From: Microcoleus vaginatus HSN003
GTDB lineage: Bacteria > Cyanobacteriota > Cyanobacteriia > Cyanobacteriales > Microcoleaceae
Assembly: GCF_022701255.1 (NCBI RefSeq)
Contig: NZ_CP031705.1
Coordinates: forward strand, 3,472,001-3,536,000
Direction of reading: 5' to 3'
DNA length: 64,000 nt
Part shown: piece by piece, positions 60,183 through 64,000 of the stretch
Layout: the number at the start of each line of letters is the position of its first letter
Numbering within the stretch: position 1 is the stretch's first letter
Program-made: the position numbers and the translations under genes
The notes under the pieces: generated by a model
Seen by the model: the letters and a program-made list of their open reading frames with translations, nothing else
The model's database searches: none
Told to the model about the DNA's origin: nothing

Positions 60183-62183
60183 CTAAGCAGCTCGGCGGCC
60201 GGAATCGAGTATAACTTCAGCCATCGTGAAATCGCGTTTAATCGCCAGATTGTTGAGATAGCCGATCGGATCGTCAGCATTAAACACCGAGCCGTCAAAC
60301 AAGCTGAGAGAACCGCGAGTGTAAGTAATATCAGCCATCCCCAGCTCTCGCGCCGCCGTGCTGAACGCACCCACTTTTACCACCCGCTCCAGAATTTCCA
60401 CCCAGTTGCGCGGGAACACAGTATCGCCCCAGCGCGCCATCTGCACCATGTGCCACAGTTGTTCGGTGCGGCTTGGGCGATTCACCCCCTCTCCAGAAAA
60501 CAAGTGGTGGGCGTATTCCCGCATCGGAGTATCGAGGTTGCAAGCAACAGATTTCGGGTCGCCTAGTTGGATGTAACTCTTATCAGTAGCGACGTATTCC
60601 CTTCCCGCGACAATTTCCGAAACCTCGGCGGCGTGATTTGGATCGGCGCAATAGTGGCAAGCTTCCAGCAAAGCTTTGACTAGAGCAATGTGAGTGTTGG
60701 GATAAGCATTTGCCCAGTCTTCCCGCACCCCGAGAATTTTCGCGGGGTGTCCCGGCCACAGTTCCAAATCTGTCGCCACCGTAAAGCCGACTCCTTCCAT
60801 CGAGGCGCGCAAATTCCAAGGTTCGCCGACGCAGAAACCGTCAATAGTGCCGCCCTGCAAGTCAACGATCATCTGAGCCGGTGGGATATTTTTCAGCAAC
60901 ACATCGCGATCTGGGTCAATGCCACCGGAAGCCAGCCAGTAACGCAGCAACAGGTTGTGCATCGAAGAAGGGTGAACGATGCCCATACGGTGCGTTTGCG
61001 CGGGCGTTCTCTGGAGCATTTTTTTGAAATCGGCCAGAGTGTAGATTCCTTGGTCGTAAAAGCGCCTCGCGAGGGTAATTCCGTTGCCATTGCGGCTCAT
61101 GGTGAGGGCTGTAACCGTCGGAATCGGCTTCTCTTGGTGGCCTCCCAAGCTCAACCACATCGCCATCCCAGAGGGCATTTGAGCTGCGTCTAAGTAACCT
61201 GCGGCGATGCCGTCTACAATGCCGCGCCAGCTTGTTTCCCGCACGAGGTGGACTTCATCGAGGCCGTGCTTGGCAAAAAAGCCTTTTTCTTTGGCGATCG
61301 CGAGAGGAGCGCAGGCTGCGAGGGGAATAAAGCCGAGTTCGAGGTTGACTTTTTCCAGGCCGTGGCGGGCGATCGCGGGTACTTTCCGTGCCCGCAGTTT
61401 TTTCACCCGCTTCTGCTGGTTGAGGAAGTAAATCATTTCGCTACGTAGAGCGTAGTAGCTGGGGTGTGAGACGACTTCCATACGCTTGCGGGGGCGGGGG
61501 ATGTCTACTTCGAGAATCCCGCCAATCTTCGATTCTGGGCCGTTGGTGAGCATGACGATGCGATCGCTCAGCAACACGGCCTCATCCACGTCGTGCGTTA
61601 CCATCAGGGCGCTGATTTCGTACTCTTGGCAAATTTCCATCAACTTTTCTTGCAAGTTGCCGCGAGTCAAAGCATCCAAAGCGCCGAAGGGTTCGTCTAA
61701 GAGTAACAGTTTGGGGCGCAGGGCCAGAGCACGGGCGATCGCCACGCGCTGTTTTTGTCCGCCTGATAGCAGTGCGGGTTGTTTCTCGGCGTGGGGAGTT
61801 AAGCCCACCATATCGATGTGTTTTTGAATGATTTCGAGGCGTTCCGCCTTGGGTAAGCCGCTCATTACCGAGTCTACGGCTAGGGTAATGTTTTCTCTGA
61901 CCGTCCGCCAAGGTAGCAGCGAATAATTTTGGAATACTACCATGCGATCGGGGCCTGGCTGGGTGATTCTTTGCCCTTCAATTGTCACCAATCCGGATGT
62001 CGGCAAATCCAAACCTGCCACCATATTGAGCAGCGTAGATTTGCCGCAGCCCGAGTGTCCAATTAATGATATAAATTCGCCTTTTTTTATTTCCAGATCG
62101 ATGCCTTTGAGAGCAATGTATGTGCCACCGTCTGATAAATTAAAAACTTTTTCGACTTGTTCTACTGCAATCAAAACAGACAT
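60183..62183 (-). CDS. nrtC: Nitrate ABC transporter ATPase fused to NrtA-like domain, NrtC
   Basis: The N-terminal 260 residues form an ABC ATPase ([51 protein letters not shown]). From about 275 on lies a periplasmic-binding-protein-like domain homologous to NrtA (LELGFIPLAACAPLAIAKEKGFFAKHGL, GIVHPSSMHNLLLRYWLASGGIDPD, GFCVGEPWNLRA). In studied cyanobacteria this domain senses cytoplasmic ammonium/nitrogen status and inhibits uptake. The 666-residue length is standard for NrtC. Its start follows a repeat-rich 281-base spacer after nrtB, unusual within an operon. Confidence 0.96.
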   Translation of the reverse strand: MSVLIAVEQVEKVFNLSDGGTYIALKGIDLEIKKGEFISLIGHSGCGKSTLLNMVAGLDLPTSGLVTIEGQRITQPGPDRMVVFQNYSLLPWRTVRENITLAVDSVMSGLPKAERLEIIQKHIDMVGLTPHAEKQPALLSGGQKQRVAIARALALRPKLLLLDEPFGALDALTRGNLQEKLMEICQEYEISALMVTHDVDEAVLLSDRIVMLTNGPESKIGGILEVDIPRPRKRMEVVSHPSYYALRSEMIYFLNQQKRVKKLRARKVPAIARHGLEKVNLELGFIPLAACAPLAIAKEKGFFAKHGLDEVHLVRETSWRGIVDGIAAGYLDAAQMPSGMAMWLSLGGHQEKPIPTVTALTMSRNGNGITLARRFYDQGIYTLADFKKMLQRTPAQTHRMGIVHPSSMHNLLLRYWLASGGIDPDRDVLLKNIPPAQMIVDLQGGTIDGFCVGEPWNLRASMEGVGFTVATDLELWPGHPAKILGVREDWANAYPNTHIALVKALLEACHYCADPNHAAEVSEIVAGREYVATDKSYIQLGDPKSVACNLDTPMREYAHHLFSGEGVNRPSRTEQLWHMVQMARWGDTVFPRNWVEILERVVKVGAFSTAARELGMADITYTRGSLSLFDGSVFNADDPIGYLNNLAIKRDFTMAEVILDSGRRAA

Positions 62184-62464
62184 GATTTTCTTGCCTTTTG
62201 TGTAGGGGTGTTATTTGACCGTTGACTGTTGACTGTTGACTGTTCGCTGTTCGTTGTTGATATATAACAGCTAATAGTTAATACATGACTGGATACAACA
62301 ACCTGTTTCTTAAACCAACCAAAAAACTTTTTTTAATCCATTAACAAGAGTTTAAAAAAAAGGTTTGTCAGCCTGGGAGTTCGTAATTCCTGTAACAGTC
62401 AACCGTCAACCGTCAACAGTCAACCGTCAACAGTCAACAGTCAACAGTCAACATATCTAATTAG
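62184..62464. repeat. nrtB-nrtC spacer with opposed GTTGACTGTTGA repeat arrays
   Basis: At 62215-62255 GTTGACTGTTGACTG repeats run in one orientation. At 62398-62455 GTCAACCGTCAACAGTCAAC repeats run in the inverse orientation. The arms could pair over a 150-base loop. They lie inside the nrt operon, between the stop of nrtB and the start of nrtC on the minus strand, and so would be part of the transcript. Confidence 0.75.
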
Positions 62465-63310
62465 CTACTTTCCTTGACTAGGAGCAATCTTTTGCTGCAA
62501 CCAAGCCATCATGCGATCGAGCAACAAACCAACAGCCCCAATGTAGAACACCGCTAATAGAATTTCGCTGATGTAGTTTTGCTGGTAAGCATTCCAAATA
62601 AAGAAGCCGATACCCGTAATCCCAGACATCACAATTTCCGCAGCAATAATCGCCAGCCAAGCCAAACCGATCGCAATTCTCAATCCTGTGAAGATATAAG
62701 GAAGCGCTGAGGGAAACAAGATGTTGATGTAATATTCCTTCCGAGAAAGTTGCAGAACTTTCGCCACGTTGTTATAGTCGTCGGGAATTTGGCGAACACC
62801 TTCAGCCGTGTTGATTAAAATCGGCCAAACTGAAGTGATAAAAATCACGAACAAAGCAGCAGGTTCGTTTTGTTGCAGTGCAGCCAGGGCAATGGGCACC
62901 CAAGCCAAAGGTGCAACCATCCGCAAAAACTGAAAAATTGGGTCTAAAGCCTTGTTCAGAATGGGATTTGTACCTACCACAACTCCCATGCTAATTCCCA
63001 CAGCGGCCGCGAGAGTGTAGCCTTTTGCCACCCGTTCCAAACTAGCCAAAGTTTGCCAAAATAAGCCGACTCCGTAGGTTTTGGAGTTCATGAAAGGATA
63101 CAGCAACAAAATCCGCGTCCGTTCGTCAGTCCAAACGCTGATCGGCCCGGGCAGTTTGATCAGTCCGGTGCTCGACAGGAATTGCCAAACTAACAGAAAT
63201 CCAATTACTCCCAAAATTGGCGGCAAGATATTCGAGGAATTCTTCTTCCAAAACTCGCCAAATGCTCCTTGGACATCGACTCCGCCTCTCCGACTTGTAC
63301 TTACAGCCAT
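62465..63310 (-). CDS. nrtB: Nitrate ABC transporter permease NrtB
   Basis: NrtB forms the membrane channel of the nitrate/nitrite transporter. The 281 residues contain about six membrane helices (ILPPILGVIGFLLVWQFL, GYTLAAAVGISMGVVVG, AALFVIFITSVWPILI, IFTGLRIAIGLAWLAIIAAEIVMSG, ILLAVFYIGAVGLLL). The ABC permease EAA-like loop reads KVLQLSRKEYYINILFPSALPYIFTGLRI. The N-terminus (MAVSTSRRGGVDVQGAFGEFWKKN) is cytoplasmic. It is 79 bases downstream of nrtA. Confidence 0.95.
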   Translation of the reverse strand: MAVSTSRRGGVDVQGAFGEFWKKNSSNILPPILGVIGFLLVWQFLSSTGLIKLPGPISVWTDERTRILLLYPFMNSKTYGVGLFWQTLASLERVAKGYTLAAAVGISMGVVVGTNPILNKALDPIFQFLRMVAPLAWVPIALAALQQNEPAALFVIFITSVWPILINTAEGVRQIPDDYNNVAKVLQLSRKEYYINILFPSALPYIFTGLRIAIGLAWLAIIAAEIVMSGITGIGFFIWNAYQQNYISEILLAVFYIGAVGLLLDRMMAWLQQKIAPSQGK

Positions 63311-63389
63311 GCTGCTAATCTCCTATCTCTGGTGCTGTGTATTTTCTAGACTAAATTTCGAGACTAAATTATGGGAAGCTAAGACCCCA

Positions 63390-64000
63390 TCACACTTTTT
63401 TAATTGCCAAACTCTTGAGATAAGCTTCGGGATTTTCCGGGTTGAATTCTTTGCCGTCAAAGAACTTTTCAACGCCGCGAGACGTAGTTTTTGGAATGTC
63501 AGCATCAGCAACTCCGGCTAATTGAGCTGCTTTTTTCCAGATATCTTCGCGGTTGACTCGATCGATGAGTGTCTTTTTGTCTGCCAAGGTTTTTGTCGGC
63601 AGGAAACCCCAGCGCACGCTTTCGGTAATGAACCACAAATCGTGACTCTTGTAGGGATAGGAAACGTTGCCGAGGTCGTCTTTCCAGTACAGCGGACTGC
63701 TCTTGAAGTCGTTGATGTCTGGTTTGCCGTCGCCCATAACATAATTGCCTTGATAAGGAGGCGTCAAAACCGTCGGAGATACGTCAAAGAAGTTTCTTCC
63801 AGAAACAATGGCGACTAATTCGGCTCGATGTTCGGGCTTGTCGCACCACTGCTGGGCCTCAATTAGTCCTGCGAGTAAGGCTTCGGTGGCTTTGGGGTGT
63901 TTGTCTACCCAGTCGCCGCGAATTGCTAGATATTCCTCTGGGTGATCTTTCCAGATTTCGGAGGTGAGGGCGCACATGAAGCCGATGTTTTCTTTGACAA
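63390..64000 (-). CDS. nrtA: Nitrate ABC transporter substrate-binding protein NrtA (partial, C-terminal part)
   Basis: The frame runs in from the window edge ([45 protein letters not shown]) and ends SLAIKKV. It matches the C-terminal 200 residues of NrtA, the lipoprotein that binds nitrate or nitrite in the periplasm. [15 protein letters not shown] and [36 protein letters not shown] are characteristic. The lipoprotein signal and the promoter, where an NtcA site would be expected, are outside the window. Confidence 0.93.
   Translation of the reverse strand, partial: VKENIGFMCALTSEIWKDHPEEYLAIRGDWVDKHPKATEALLAGLIEAQQWCDKPEHRAELVAIVSGRNFFDVSPTVLTPPYQGNYVMGDGKPDINDFKSSPLYWKDDLGNVSYPYKSHDLWFITESVRWGFLPTKTLADKKTLIDRVNREDIWKKAAQLAGVADADIPKTTSRGVEKFFDGKEFNPENPEAYLKSLAIKKV

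Noticed and set aside
60690-61193. Long plus-strand frame of 167 codons inside nrtC
   Set aside because: Shadow of the strongly supported nrtC gene on the other strand.

Overview
This window is chromosomal DNA of a cyanobacterium, most likely a filamentous Oscillatoriales/Microcoleaceae-type organism. That placement is inferred from very frequent GCGATCGC (HIP1) octamers, many cyanobacteria-restricted families (DUF1825, DUF1822 with its sigma-like partner, TIGR03792, trifunctional kinase/ATPase/SpoIIE phosphatase, DUF6745), a nitrate ABC transporter with an NrtC fusion, and dense families of short dispersed repeats. Assignments rest on reading the sequence and on remembered family features; no searches were run.

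Layout. 1-2.9 kb: start of cdaA (diadenylate cyclase), lysA and a RimI-like acetyltransferase. 3.2-6.1 kb: two putatively secreted proteins, a PEP-CTERM-type protein whose sorting tail is frameshifted and an RTX lipase-like protein, separated by IS200/IS605-like hairpins. 6.7-18.9 kb: housekeeping genes (clpC, lepB, DUF1825, pbp1A, tyrS, pyrF, family-4 uracil-DNA glycosylase, phosphoribosyltransferase, VOC protein, histidine phosphatase). 18.9-24.8 kb: TPR protein, small hypotheticals, PHP phosphoesterase, CsbD, a sigma-like gene coupled to DUF1822, and a DUF433 gene with a stop codon. 24.8-30.5 kb: a 1911-residue signalling protein. 31-38.6 kb: xseBA, gmk-remA, oligopeptidase A and a coiled-coil protein. 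39-42.3 kb: a Panacea-type antitoxin with a split partner gene, then an NB-ARC fragment, an IS1 remnant and an intact IS4 element nested in it. 42.3-51.4 kb: two sensor kinases, an AAA ATPase, kptA and a methyltransferase. 51.5-58.7 kb: an accessory island (Uma2, DUF6888 with broken DUF6887, a decayed IS630, and two DUF6745 genes disabled by different lesions). 59.1-64 kb: nrtA(partial)-nrtB-nrtC-nrtD on the minus strand.

The main discovery-type signal is the 53.9-58.7 kb block. A 97-residue protein overlaps a DUF6745 gene that carries a 46-nt near-perfect palindrome and a frameshift. Next comes a 687-residue leucine-rich-repeat-DUF6745 gene that can be rebuilt exactly by removing an IS630 from a TA target, apart from a TGA at codon 19. 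The two DUF6745 genes are almost identical at their 3' ends. Housekeeping genes are open throughout, while accessory genes show nonsense codons, frameshifts and insertions. That pattern suggests a degrading or phase-off accessory repertoire rather than uniformly poor sequence, although single-base errors cannot be excluded.
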